Assembly: GCF_040546595.1 (NCBI RefSeq)
Contig: NZ_JBEPOB010000001.1
Location: 503,501-567,500 of the forward strand
Direction: 5' to 3'
Length of the DNA stretch: 64,000 nt
Source: Bosea sp. OAE506
Lineage (GTDB): Bacteria; Pseudomonadota; Alphaproteobacteria; Rhizobiales; Beijerinckiaceae
The notes below the pieces were generated by a model. The model did not search any database and had not been told where the DNA came from. It saw only the letters and a program-made list of their open reading frames with translations. Positions 35,751-44,452 of this stretch are shown here, piece by piece. Positions within the stretch are counted from its first letter, which is position 1. The number at the start of each line of letters is the position of its first letter. The position numbers and the translations under genes are program-made.

Positions 35751-37361
35751 TCACGCCGCCAGTGAGTTGACCGGCGCCGCCGCCTTCACCGCGTCGTCGA
35801 CATGGGCTTCGAACTTCTCGAAGTTCTTGGCGAACATGCCGATCAGGTTCTTGGCCGTTTCGGCGAAGGCCGCCTTATCCTGCCAGGTCTTGACCGGGTA
35901 GAGGATGTGCGGCTCGACGCCGGGTACCGAGGTCGGCACCGCGAAGCCGAAATAGGGGTCCCGGCGGAAATCGGCGCGGTTGAGCGAGCCGTCGAGAGCC
36001 GCCGTCAGCAGGCGGCGGGTGACGCGGATCGGCATGCGCCGCCCGGTGCCGTACTGCCCGCCGGTCCAGCCGGTGTTCACCAGCCAGCAATCGACATGGT
36101 GCTTGGCGATGAAGTCGCGCAGGAGATTGGCGTATTCCGACGGGTGCCGCGGCAGGAAGGGCGAGCCGAAGCAGGTCGAGAATTCCGGCTCGACACCGAC
36201 CAGGCCACGCTCCGTGCCGGCGACCTTGGCGGTGTAGCCGGAGAGGAAGTGGTACATCGCCTCGGCGGGGGTGAGCTTGGCGATCGGCGGCATCACGCCG
36301 AAGGCATCCGCCGTCAGCATGACGATGTTCTTCGGCACGCCGGCCCGGCCGGTGCGCGAGGCGTTGGGAATGAAATCGAGCGGATAGGCCGAGCGGGTGT
36401 TCTCGGTCTTGCTGCCGTCGTCGAAATCGACCTCGCGGGTGATCTCGTCCATGACGATGTTCTCGAGCACCGTGCCGAAGCGCAGCGAGGCGGCGTGGAT
36501 CTGCGGCTCGGCTTCGGCCGAGAGCTTGATCGTCTTGGCGTAGCAGCCGCCCTCGAAATTGAAGATGCCGTCCTTCGACCAGCCATGCTCGTCGTCACCG
36601 ATCAGCGTACGGTCGGGGTCGGCCGAGAGCGTCGTCTTGCCGGTGCCCGACAGGCCGAAGAAGATGGCGGAGTCGTTGTTGGGGCCGACATTGGCCGAGC
36701 AGTGCATCGGCACGACGCCCTTCGTCGGCAGGACGAAGTTGAGATAGGTGAAGACCGACTTCTTCATCTCGCCGGCATAGGCCGAGCCGCCGATCAGAAC
36801 GATCTTGCGGGTGAAGTCGATGGCGATGACGGTCTCGCTGCGGCAGCCATGGCGGGCGGGATCGGCCTTGAAGCTCGGCAGGTCGACGATCGTCATCTCC
36901 GGCACGTAGTCGGCGAGTTCCTCGCGCGCCGGCCGGATCAGCAGGTTGCGGATGAAGAGCGAGTGCCAGGCCATCTCGGTGTAGACGCGGGCCTTGACGC
37001 GGTGGACCGGGTCGGCGCCGCCATAGAGGTCCTGCGCAAAGAGGTCCTTGCCTTCGGCATGGGCGATGAAGTCGGCGAGCAGGGCCTCGAAATGCTCAGG
37101 GCTCATCGCATTGTTGTTGTCCCACCAGACGCTCTTGTCGGTGAGCGCGTCGCGGACCGTGAACTTGTCCTTGGGGGACCGGCCGGTGTGGGTGCCGGTG
37201 TCGGCGGTGATGGCGCCGTGGCGCGAGAGCTGGGACTCGCCGCGGGCGAGCGATTCCTCATAGAGCCGGGCGGCCTCGAGGTTCCAGGAGACGCTCTTCA
37301 GGTTGCGAAAGCCGAACGTCTCCGCCCCCTGCGCGGCATTGAACTGACCGATGGTTTTCAA
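35751..37361 (-). CDS. pckA: Phosphoenolpyruvate carboxykinase (ATP)
   Basis: 536 residues from a TTG at 37361, chosen because GGGAGG lies 5 bases upstream and the length equals the usual 536. It has the ATP-PEPCK signature set: [23 protein letters not shown], the P-loop GLSGTGKTT (from residue 236) and LIGDDEHGW for metal binding. It converts oxaloacetate plus ATP to PEP, the first step of gluconeogenesis on organic acids. It lies beside chvI/chvG, as in other rhizobia-like genomes. Confidence 0.97.
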   Translation of the reverse strand: MKTIGQFNAAQGAETFGFRNLKSVSWNLEAARLYEESLARGESQLSRHGAITADTGTHTGRSPKDKFTVRDALTDKSVWWDNNNAMSPEHFEALLADFIAHAEGKDLFAQDLYGGADPVHRVKARVYTEMAWHSLFIRNLLIRPAREELADYVPEMTIVDLPSFKADPARHGCRSETVIAIDFTRKIVLIGGSAYAGEMKKSVFTYLNFVLPTKGVVPMHCSANVGPNNDSAIFFGLSGTGKTTLSADPDRTLIGDDEHGWSKDGIFNFEGGCYAKTIKLSAEAEPQIHAASLRFGTVLENIVMDEITREVDFDDGSKTENTRSAYPLDFIPNASRTGRAGVPKNIVMLTADAFGVMPPIAKLTPAEAMYHFLSGYTAKVAGTERGLVGVEPEFSTCFGSPFLPRHPSEYANLLRDFIAKHHVDCWLVNTGWTGGQYGTGRRMPIRVTRRLLTAALDGSLNRADFRRDPYFGFAVPTSVPGVEPHILYPVKTWQDKAAFAETAKNLIGMFAKNFEKFEAHVDDAVKAAAPVNSLAA

Positions 37362-37529
37362 CGAAACCTCCCGAGGCAGGCTGGCCCAAGACCGCCTGAT
37401 CTGCAGACATGCGCGAAGGAAACGACGCGCGTGGGCGACCTTTGTGCCGGCCGATGCCGGTCCCCTTAAGGCCATGTTGGACCCGGCTCAAGAGAAGGCA
37501 AAGCCTCCGCCGGGAACAATCTCATCTAA

Positions 37530-37549
37530 ATCGATTGAATCGAATCGAT
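37530..37549. promoter_or_regulatory. Inverted repeat ATCGATT-N6-AATCGAT upstream of pckA
   Basis: A perfect 7+7 inverted repeat lies about 170 bases before the pckA start. The left half extends to TAAATCGATTGA, the shape of a LacI-family operator with a central CG. In Sinorhizobium pckA is controlled by the LacI-type PckR, so this is a reasonable operator candidate. I cannot verify the PckR consensus from memory. Confidence 0.45.
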
Positions 37550-37565
37550 GTGGTAAATCAGGGCG

Positions 37566-38375
37566 CTAGGGCGAAGGCCGGGCCGCCGCTGCGAGCTCGA
37601 CCAGCGTTCGCCGCAGCGACGCCGCATCGGTGACAGGCGCCGGGAAAGGCAGCCGCAGGACCGCGTCGCCACGGGCGAGATCGGCCCCTTCGGGATCGAG
37701 CCCGGTCAGCCGCCAGTCGCCATCCTGCGCCTTCAGCAGGCCGGTCGCATAGGCGCGGATGGCGTCGGCATGATCGGCGTTCATGTGTTCGACCGCGCCC
37801 TCCTCCATCGCCGCGATGGCGCTGGCGGCGGCGGAATCGCTGAGCAGGTCGCCCGGCACCAGCTCATAGGCCCGGCCGAAGCCGCCATTGAGGCTCGCGC
37901 CCTGAAGATCGAGCGCGAAGAAGGAGAAATCGCCGAAATCGACATAGAGCGCGGCCTTGGGCTGCCGCGCCAGGAAGCGGCGCCGGATGCGCTCTCCCTC
38001 CGCGCCGTCGCGCGCGATCCGCCGCGCGACGAGCTTCAGGGTGATGCGGGCATGGGCGAGCGGATCGCCCTTGCCGCCCGGCGCCAGCAGCAGAGAGCAG
38101 CGCGGGTCGGCCTCGAGATGGCCGGTATGGGAGGACAGGGCCGAGACCAGGATCAGCGGCGTGCCGTCGCTGTCGGTCGCCAGGCTGACGAGGCTCGACG
38201 AGGGATGGCCGTCGCGCCCCAGCGTCGCCAGCGCGCCCGAACGGGCACCGCGCAGGAGCTGGCGGCCGAGCGCGCGCGCGTCGTCATCGGTAGGGCGGAC
38301 CGGGTCCTTGCGCGGGGCGGGCTGGCTGACGTTGTCGGCGGAATTCGAGGGCGCGGCGGTGGAACCTGCGGGCAT
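37566..38375 (-). CDS. HugZ/pyridoxamine-5'-phosphate-oxidase-fold protein
   Basis: 269 residues from the ATG at 38375. A split-barrel FMN-type N-terminal domain (ALGRQLLRGARSGALATLGR; HPSSSLVSLATDSDGTPLIL) is followed by YVDFGDFSFFALDL. A C-terminal DUF2470-type helical domain contains VEHMNADHADAI. This architecture is HugZ-like and is linked to haem binding or degradation in some species. The haem role here is inference. It is divergent from chvI, 129 bases away, and precedes pckA on the same strand. Confidence 0.87.
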   Translation of the reverse strand: MPAGSTAAPSNSADNVSQPAPRKDPVRPTDDDARALGRQLLRGARSGALATLGRDGHPSSSLVSLATDSDGTPLILVSALSSHTGHLEADPRCSLLLAPGGKGDPLAHARITLKLVARRIARDGAEGERIRRRFLARQPKAALYVDFGDFSFFALDLQGASLNGGFGRAYELVPGDLLSDSAAASAIAAMEEGAVEHMNADHADAIRAYATGLLKAQDGDWRLTGLDPEGADLARGDAVLRLPFPAPVTDAASLRRTLVELAAAARPSP

Positions 38376-38504
38376 CTCGGGTCTTTCTGTATCGGGGTCA
38401 TAGGCAAGTCGCCATGCGACCGCTAGATTGCGGCCACGGTTTGGCCCTTCTCTCGCGAGAGTGGACCCTGCGTCATTGCAACACGGCCAAGAGATAAAGC
38501 ACTT

Positions 38505-39206
38505 ATGCCAACCATTGCGCTGGTCGACGACGACCGCAACATCCTCACCTCGGTTTCCATTGCGCTCGAAGCCGAGGGCTACCGCATCATGACTTATACC
38601 GACGGCGCCTCGGCGCTGGACGGCCTGAAGCAGAACCCGCCCGACCTCGCCATCTTCGATATCAAGATGCCGCGCATGGACGGCATGGAGCTGCTGCGCC
38701 GCCTGCGACAGAAGTCCGACCTGCCGGTGATCTTCCTGACCTCGAAGGACGAGGAGATCGACGAGCTGTTCGGGCTGAAGATGGGCGCCGACGACTTCAT
38801 CCGGAAGCCGTTCTCGCAGCGCCTTCTGGTCGAGCGCGTCAAGGCGATCCTGCGCCGCGCCGGCGCCAAGGATCCAGCAGCTACGCCCCGCAGCGAGGAT
38901 GCCAAGGCGCTGGAGCGCGGGCTTCTGCGGATGGATCCGGAGCGACACACCTGCACCTGGAAGGGCGAGCCGGTGACGCTGACCGTCACCGAGTTCCTGA
39001 TCCTGCAATCGCTGGCGCAGCGCCCGGGCGTGGTGAAGAGCCGCAACGCCCTGATGGACGCCGCCTATGACGACGAGGTCTATGTCGACGACCGCACCAT
39101 CGACAGCCACATCAAGCGGCTGCGCAAGAAGTTCAATCAGGTCGACGCCGATTTCGACATGATCGAGACCTTGTACGGCGTCGGTTACCGGTTCAAGGAA
39201 GGCTGA
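38505..39206 (+). CDS. chvI: Two-component response regulator, OmpR family (ChvI)
   Basis: 233 residues. The receiver domain has acidic triad D8-D10, phosphorylation site D52 in [14 protein letters not shown] and Lys in LTSKDEE. The winged-helix C-terminus includes [20 protein letters not shown] and [16 protein letters not shown], ending in GVGYRFKEG. This is the rhizobial ChvI pattern, and the adjacent sensor kinase and pckA confirm it. ChvI controls envelope, acid-stress and symbiosis or virulence genes in relatives. Confidence 0.95.
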   Translation: MPTIALVDDDRNILTSVSIALEAEGYRIMTYTDGASALDGLKQNPPDLAIFDIKMPRMDGMELLRRLRQKSDLPVIFLTSKDEEIDELFGLKMGADDFIRKPFSQRLLVERVKAILRRAGAKDPAATPRSEDAKALERGLLRMDPERHTCTWKGEPVTLTVTEFLILQSLAQRPGVVKSRNALMDAAYDDEVYVDDRTIDSHIKRLRKKFNQVDADFDMIETLYGVGYRFKEG

Positions 39207-39306
39207 GCGTCCGGCCCAACCCGGGCAGGACGAGCGGCGGGCGCGCGGCTGTGCCGGCCCGCTCTAGCGGACGGACCGCTTCCGGGCGGCCGGCGCGGCG
39301 GAGACC

Positions 39307-41106
39307 ATGGCGACGATCGAGCAGGAGCGCAGGGCGGAGATCCGCAACGGCGAGGGCAAGCCCGCGCTGAAGGCTCGGCTGCGGGCTTTTACGAGGCGTG
39401 GCCTGCGCGCGATCTCGTCGGGCGCCGCCTCGAGCCTGACGCGCCGCATCGTCGTGCTCAATCTCGGCGGGCTCTTCGCCCTGCTGGTCGGCTTCCTCTA
39501 CCTCAACCAGTTTCGCGAGGGGTTGATCGAATCCCGCGTGCAGAGCCTGCTCACGCAGGGCGAGATCATCGCCGGCGCGATCGCGGCCTCGGCGACGGTC
39601 GAGACCGACGCGATCACCATCGATCCCGACAAGCTGCTGCAGCTGCAGGCCGGGGAGAGCGCCGGCATTGCGGAGGACCCGCTCGACTTCTCGATCAATC
39701 CCGAGAAGGTGGCGCCGCTGCTGCGCAGGCTGGTGACGCCGACCAAGACGCGTGCCCGCATCTATGACCGCGACGGGCTGCTGACGCTGGATTCGCGCAG
39801 CCTCTATTCGCGCGGCGACGTGCTGCGGCTCGACCTGCCGCGCGTCGGCGAGCCCGACGAGGCGCCGCTGCTGGAGCGCACCTGGAACCTCCTGCGCAAC
39901 CGGCTCGGCCGCGCCGATGTGCCCGCCTATGACGATTTCGAGAACGCCAACGGCAAATCCTATCCTGAAGTCGCGCGCGCGCTGAACGGCTCGCCGGCCA
40001 GCGTGGTGCGGGTCAATGCCCGGGGACAGACGATCGTCTCCGTAGCGGTGCCGGTGCAGCGCTTCCGGGCGGTGAAGGGCGTGCTGCTGCTGTCAACGCA
40101 GGGCGGCGACATCGACGCGGTGATCGTCTCCGAGCGCTATGCGATCTTCCAGGTCTTCGCCGTCGCCGCCGCGGTGATGATCGTGCTGTCGGTGCTGCTG
40201 GCCGGCACCATCGCCGAGCCGATCCGCAAGCTCGCCGATGCGGCGCAGCGGGTGCGGCGCGGGGTGAAGTCGCGCGAGCAGATCCCGGATTTCGGCAACC
40301 GGCATGACGAGATCGGCCATCTCTCCGGCTCGCTGCGGGACATGACCAAGGCGCTTTACAGCCGCATCGAGGCGATCGAGAGCTTCGCCGCCGATGTCGC
40401 CCACGAGCTGAAGAACCCGCTGACCTCGCTGCGCAGCGCGGTCGAGACGCTACCGCGGGCGAAGTCCGAAGAGTCGCGCGGGCGACTGCTGGAGGTGATC
40501 CAGCACGATGTGCGCCGGCTCGACCGGCTGATCTCCGACATCTCCGACGCGTCGCGCCTCGATGCCGAACTCGCCCGCAACGATGCCGGGCCGGTCGATC
40601 TCTCCCAGGTGCTCGAGGCGGTGGTCTCGGTGCAGAACGAGATGCGCCGCGAGGGCCGGGCCAAGATCGAGCTCGTCACCGAGCGGCGCGGCCAGCGGCC
40701 GACCGGGCGCGACGGCTTCATCGTGCTCGGCCACGATTCCCGGCTGGGGCAGGTGATCGTCAACCTGATCGAGAATGCGCGCTCCTTTTCGCCTTCGGAC
40801 AAGCCCGTGCGCGTGCTGCTGTCGCGATCGGGCGATGAGGTGCTGATCACGGTGGAGGATGACGGGCCCGGCATCGAGCCGCATGCGCTGGAACGCATCT
40901 TCGAGCGCTTCTACACGGACCGGCCCAATGAGGGCTTCGGCCAGAATTCGGGGCTCGGCCTGTCGATCTCGCGCCAGATCGTCGAGGCGCATCGCGGGAC
41001 GATCCGCGCCGAGAACCGGCTCGGCCCGGCCGGGCCGGATAGCGAGCGGGCGCGGCTGGGGGCGCGCTTCATCGTCTGCCTGCCGGCGCTGCAGCAGACG
41101 GCGTGA
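39307..41106 (+). CDS. chvG: Sensor histidine kinase ChvG
   Basis: 599 residues. The N-terminal ~50 cytoplasmic residues are basic. TM1 (VVLNLGGLFALLVGFLYL), a large periplasmic sensor region, and TM2 near residue 285 (VFAVAAAVMIVLSVLLAG) follow. A HAMP domain (IRKLADAAQRVRRG) precedes the His-box with H366 in DVAHELKNPLTSLRSAVE. The ATPase boxes are NLIENARSFS, VEDDGPGIE and GLGLSISRQI. It phosphorylates ChvI in response to envelope or acid signals. It is 100 bases after chvI and 7 bases before hprK. Confidence 0.95.
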   Translation: MATIEQERRAEIRNGEGKPALKARLRAFTRRGLRAISSGAASSLTRRIVVLNLGGLFALLVGFLYLNQFREGLIESRVQSLLTQGEIIAGAIAASATVETDAITIDPDKLLQLQAGESAGIAEDPLDFSINPEKVAPLLRRLVTPTKTRARIYDRDGLLTLDSRSLYSRGDVLRLDLPRVGEPDEAPLLERTWNLLRNRLGRADVPAYDDFENANGKSYPEVARALNGSPASVVRVNARGQTIVSVAVPVQRFRAVKGVLLLSTQGGDIDAVIVSERYAIFQVFAVAAAVMIVLSVLLAGTIAEPIRKLADAAQRVRRGVKSREQIPDFGNRHDEIGHLSGSLRDMTKALYSRIEAIESFAADVAHELKNPLTSLRSAVETLPRAKSEESRGRLLEVIQHDVRRLDRLISDISDASRLDAELARNDAGPVDLSQVLEAVVSVQNEMRREGRAKIELVTERRGQRPTGRDGFIVLGHDSRLGQVIVNLIENARSFSPSDKPVRVLLSRSGDEVLITVEDDGPGIEPHALERIFERFYTDRPNEGFGQNSGLGLSISRQIVEAHRGTIRAENRLGPAGPDSERARLGARFIVCLPALQQTA

Positions 41107-41113
41107 GGCGATT

Positions 41114-41557
41114 GTGACAGCCCAGACCCTCCATGCCACGACGGTGGCGCTGGGCGAACGGGGCGTGCTGATCCGCGGCGCGTCGGGCGCCGGCAAATCC
41201 AGCCTCGCGCTTGCTCTCATCGCCATGGCGGGCAGCCAGGGTCGTTTTGCGCGGCTGGTTGCCGACGACCGGACGGCGCTGAGCGCCCGGAGCGGGCGGC
41301 TGCTGGCCAGGCCGGTCGCGCCGCTGGAGGGGCTAATCGAGCGGCGGGGGCTCGGGCTGACGCCGGAGCCCCATCAGCCGGCGGTGGTGGTGCGGCTGAT
41401 CGTCGACCTCAGCGGCGACGAGCCCGCCCGCATGCCGGAGCCCGAAGATCTGGTCGATCGGCTCGAGGGCATCGATCTCCCGCGCCTGACCGTGGCGGGG
41501 CGTGCCGGCGACGAGCGGCTGGTGCTGGCGGCGCTGGCGCTCTTCACCGAGGGCTGA
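41114..41557 (+). CDS. hprK: HPr kinase/phosphorylase, short alphaproteobacterial form
   Basis: 147 residues from a GTG at 41114, 7 bases past chvG. It corresponds only to the C-terminal catalytic half of the Gram-positive enzyme (about 310 residues). Walker A GASGAGKSS is at residues 22-30, DDR at LVADDRTAL, and the family motif IERRGLGL is visible. It phosphorylates HPr on a serine and reverses it. The lack of the N-terminal domain is normal in Alphaproteobacteria. Position next to chvG and before EIIA/HPr supports the call. Confidence 0.93.
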   Translation: MTAQTLHATTVALGERGVLIRGASGAGKSSLALALIAMAGSQGRFARLVADDRTALSARSGRLLARPVAPLEGLIERRGLGLTPEPHQPAVVVRLIVDLSGDEPARMPEPEDLVDRLEGIDLPRLTVAGRAGDERLVLAALALFTEG

Positions 41558-41666
41558 TGTCGAAAATTTGTCGAGTTCGAAGCCGGCCGCTTGCCTATCT
41601 TTCGCACCTGCCGCATAAACCGCCACCTTGTCCGGGCGCCGAAAGCGCTCTTCGGTGCCATAGTGA

Positions 41667-42068
41667 ATGATCGGACTGGTCCTCGTGACGCATGGGCATC
41701 TGGCCACGGAGTTCCGTGCCGCGCTCGAACACGTCGTCGGCCCCCAACAGCATCTCGCCACCATCGCCATCGCCCCCGATGACGACATGGAAGGCCGTCG
41801 CCGCGACATCATCGCGGCGGTCGAGCAGGTCGAGACCGGCAAGGGCGTGATCGTCCTGACCGACATGTTCGGCGGCACGCCGTCCAACCTCGCCATCTCG
41901 GTGATGGAGCCCGGCCGCATCGACGTCGTCGCGGGCATCAACCTGCCGATGCTGATCAAGCTCGCCAGCGTGCGCGAGGAAAAGACCCTCGACGAGGCTG
42001 TCACCAGCGCGCAGGATGCGGGCCGCAAATACATCACCGTCGCCAGCCGCGTCCTGGCCGGGAAGTAG
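41667..42068 (+). CDS. PTS EIIA component, mannose (ManX) family
   Basis: 133 residues. The active-site His is H9 in LVLVTHGHLATEF. DMFGGTPSNLA is the second hallmark of EIIA-Man. No membrane EIIBCD genes are nearby, so this is most likely a regulatory phosphoacceptor from HPr, as in other Alphaproteobacteria. It lies 109 bases after hprK and 12 bases before HPr. Confidence 0.93.
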   Translation: MIGLVLVTHGHLATEFRAALEHVVGPQQHLATIAIAPDDDMEGRRRDIIAAVEQVETGKGVIVLTDMFGGTPSNLAISVMEPGRIDVVAGINLPMLIKLASVREEKTLDEAVTSAQDAGRKYITVASRVLAGK

Positions 42069-42080
42069 GGGGCCGGTTCT

Positions 42081-42410
42081 GTGGACGACAGGCAGGAGAT
42101 CGACGATTGCGATTGCCCTGAGGTCGAGATCCCGACGGGCGCCGTCTATGGCGAGTTCCAGATCGTCAACAAAAAGGGTCTGCACGCCCGCGCCACGGCG
42201 AAATTCGTGCAATGCGCATCTGCCTTCGATGCCGACATCACCGTCACCCGCTGCGGCGAGACAGTCGGTGCGACCTCGATCATGGGCATCCTGACGCTCG
42301 GAGCCGGCATCGGCTCGACGATCACGGTGGTGGCGAAGGGCCGCGAGGCGAGCGAGGCGCTGAAGGCGCTCGAAGCGCTGGTGGCGGACCGGTTCGGCGA
42401 AGGCGAGTAG
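42081..42410 (+). CDS. ptsH: Phosphocarrier protein HPr
   Basis: 109 residues from a GTG; the first ~20 residues are an extra acidic, Cys-containing tail. H35 in KKGLHARATAKFV accepts phosphate from EI. S66 in ATSIMGILTLGAG is the HprK target. It passes phosphate to the regulatory EIIA encoded just before it. EI (ptsP or ptsI) is not in this window. Confidence 0.93.
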   Translation: MDDRQEIDDCDCPEVEIPTGAVYGEFQIVNKKGLHARATAKFVQCASAFDADITVTRCGETVGATSIMGILTLGAGIGSTITVVAKGREASEALKALEALVADRFGEGE

Positions 42411-42554
42411 GCCGAGCCTGGCATCTGGCAGCGGCGCGCCGCCGGCGCCCTCCCCCTCCATTCGACCCAGGAGCCCCGATCGCAACGGGTCGCGGCCGCG
42501 TGGATGTGACCAAACGTCACGAATTCGACAGACCGCTCCCTTTCGACCAATCAC

Positions 42555-42570
42555 ATAAAGACATCTTTAT
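42555..42570. promoter_or_regulatory. Palindromic operator candidate ATAAAGA-CA-TCTTTAT upstream of ahcY
   Basis: A perfect 7+7 inverted repeat lies 75 bases before the ahcY start, in an AT-rich patch. A further half-site ATCTTTG follows at 42571. It looks like the ArsR-family SahR operator type that controls SAH-cycle genes in Proteobacteria. The exact alphaproteobacterial consensus is from memory. Confidence 0.55.
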
Positions 42571-42644
42571 ATCTTTGATTGCCTTTGGGCGTGGGCGCTG
42601 CTATGGACCCGCCCATCATTCGAAGACCAGCTGGAGCACGCCCC

Positions 42645-44045
42645 GTGTCGAAGACCGATTACATCGTCAAGGACATCAGCCTCGCGGATTACGGCCGCAA
42701 GGAAATCAACATGGCCCAGGACGAGATGCCGGGCCTGATGGCCATCCGTGAAGAGCACAAGGGCAAGTTCCCGCTCAAGGGCGCCCGCGTCGCCGGCTGC
42801 CTGCACATGACCATCCAGACCGCCGTGCTGATCGAGACGCTGAAGGAACTCGGCGCCGACGTGCGCTGGTCGTCCTGCAACATCTTCTCGACCCAGGACC
42901 ATGCCGCCGCCGCGATCGCCGCGACCGGCACCCCGGTCTTCGCCATCAAGGGCGAGACGCTGGAGGAGTACTGGGAATACGTGCTGAAGACCGCGACCTG
43001 GGGTGACGGCGGCACGCCGAACATGATCCTCGACGATGGCGGCGACCTTACCATGCTGATCATCCTCGGCGCCGAGGCCGAGGCCGGCAAGACCGACTTC
43101 CTCGACAAGCCGAGCAACGAGGAAGAGACGATCTTCTTCGCGCTGATCAAGCGCGAGCTGAAGGCCAATCCGGGCTGGTTCACCAAGACCCGCGACGCGA
43201 TCAAGGGCGTCTCGGAAGAGACCACCACCGGCGTGCACCGCCTCTATGAGCTCGCCAAGGCCAGCCGCCTGCCCTTCCCGGCGATCAACGTCAACGACTC
43301 GGTCACGAAGTCGAAGTTCGACAACCTCTATGGCTGCCGCGAGTCGCTCGTCGACGCCATCCGCCGCGGCACGGACGTCATGATGTCCGGCAAGGTCGCG
43401 GTCGTCGCCGGCTATGGCGACGTCGGCAAGGGCTCGGCCGCCTCGCTGCGCCAGGCCGGCTGCCGCGTGCTCGTCACCGAAGTCGACCCGATCTGCGCGC
43501 TGCAGGCGGCGATGGAGGGCTACGAGGTCGTGACGATGGAGGACGCCGCTCCGCGCGCCGACATCTTTGTCACCGCCACGGGCAATCTCGACGTCATCAC
43601 CGTCGACCACATGCGCGACATGAAGCACCGCGCCATCGTCTGCAACATCGGCCACTTCGACTCGGAGATCCAGGTCGCCGGGCTGAAGAACTTCAAGTGG
43701 GACAACGTCAAGCCGCAGGTCGACGAGATCGAGTTCCCGAATGGCAAGCGCATCATCCTGCTGTCGGAAGGCCGCCTGGTGAACCTCGGCAACGCCACCG
43801 GCCACCCGTCCTTCGTGATGTCCTGCTCGTTCTCGAACCAGACGCTGGCCCAGGTCGAGCTCTGGAACCACCACGCCAAGTACGAGAACAAGGTCTACAC
43901 GCTGCCCAAGCATCTCGACGAGAAGGTCGCCGCGCTGCACCTCGCCAAGGTCGGCGCCAAGCTGACCGTGCTCAACGACCAGCAGGCGAAGTACATCGGC
44001 GTCGCGCAGACCGGCCCGTTCAAGCCCGAGCTGTACCGCTACTGA
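42645..44045 (+). CDS. ahcY: Adenosylhomocysteinase
   Basis: 466 residues from the GTG at 42645 (GGAG nine bases upstream), matching the usual alphaproteobacterial length. The NAD-binding motif is [12 protein letters not shown]. Substrate-site segments include [14 protein letters not shown] and [17 protein letters not shown], and the C-terminus is PFKPELYRY. It hydrolyses S-adenosylhomocysteine to adenosine and homocysteine, keeping methylation running. The insertion of about 40 residues typical of bacterial AhcY ([17 protein letters not shown]) is present. Confidence 0.97.
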   Translation: MSKTDYIVKDISLADYGRKEINMAQDEMPGLMAIREEHKGKFPLKGARVAGCLHMTIQTAVLIETLKELGADVRWSSCNIFSTQDHAAAAIAATGTPVFAIKGETLEEYWEYVLKTATWGDGGTPNMILDDGGDLTMLIILGAEAEAGKTDFLDKPSNEEETIFFALIKRELKANPGWFTKTRDAIKGVSEETTTGVHRLYELAKASRLPFPAINVNDSVTKSKFDNLYGCRESLVDAIRRGTDVMMSGKVAVVAGYGDVGKGSAASLRQAGCRVLVTEVDPICALQAAMEGYEVVTMEDAAPRADIFVTATGNLDVITVDHMRDMKHRAIVCNIGHFDSEIQVAGLKNFKWDNVKPQVDEIEFPNGKRIILLSEGRLVNLGNATGHPSFVMSCSFSNQTLAQVELWNHHAKYENKVYTLPKHLDEKVAALHLAKVGAKLTVLNDQQAKYIGVAQTGPFKPELYRY

Positions 44046-44070
44046 CATCCGGCACCATCCGGACGGCAGG

Positions 44071-44098
44071 AGGCCCGGCGTTCGCGCCGGGCCTTTTT
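44071..44098 (+). terminator. Rho-independent terminator of ahcY
   Basis: AGGCCCGGCG-TTCG-CGCCGGGCCT with a stable UUCG loop and five T. It begins 26 bases past the stop. The following stretch to 44452 holds the divL promoter region and no other gene. Confidence 0.93.
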
Positions 44099-44218
44099 CG
44101 TTTCCGGAGAGACGAGTCTTTTTCGCACCAGACGCTACTAATGGCGCCCCACAAGGCGCGGACCGCTAGGTCTTGCGAGGCGCCCGGCCACGACAGCCGG
44201 AGCGAAAAATCCGCCCGA

Positions 44219-44233
44219 TTTACCGCTCATTAA
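44219..44233 (+). promoter_or_regulatory. Degenerate CtrA-type site (TTTA-N7-TTAA) upstream of divL
   Basis: TTTA-CCGCTCA-TTAA differs from the CtrA consensus TTAA-N7-TTAA at one position. It lies 220 bases before the proposed divL start in the 44099-44452 leader region. Confidence 0.35.
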
Positions 44234-44452
44234 GCACTTCCTGCCGGACTCAGCGGGTGATTAGAGTGGGGTTGATTCGGCCCCTGGCGCATGGCGCGGG
44301 CCGGGTCGACACGCAGTGATCGGTGTGGTGGCAGGCGTGCGTCGAGGTCCCGCGAAGGGGGGCCGGGGGACGGCGGCGCGCCGTTCCGTGCCCTCGCGGG
44401 CGGACATCAGGATGGGGCGGCCGGTGCCGCCTCCGAAGCAGACGGACGCGGA

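Noticed and set aside
38450..38461. CTCTCGCGAGAG palindrome upstream of chvI
   Set aside because: Short and GC-symmetric, expected by chance in such DNA; no known operator resemblance.
42411..42644. SAH riboswitch upstream of ahcY
   Set aside because: I looked for the conserved SAH-riboswitch core and did not find it; the AT-rich palindrome fits protein-based control better.
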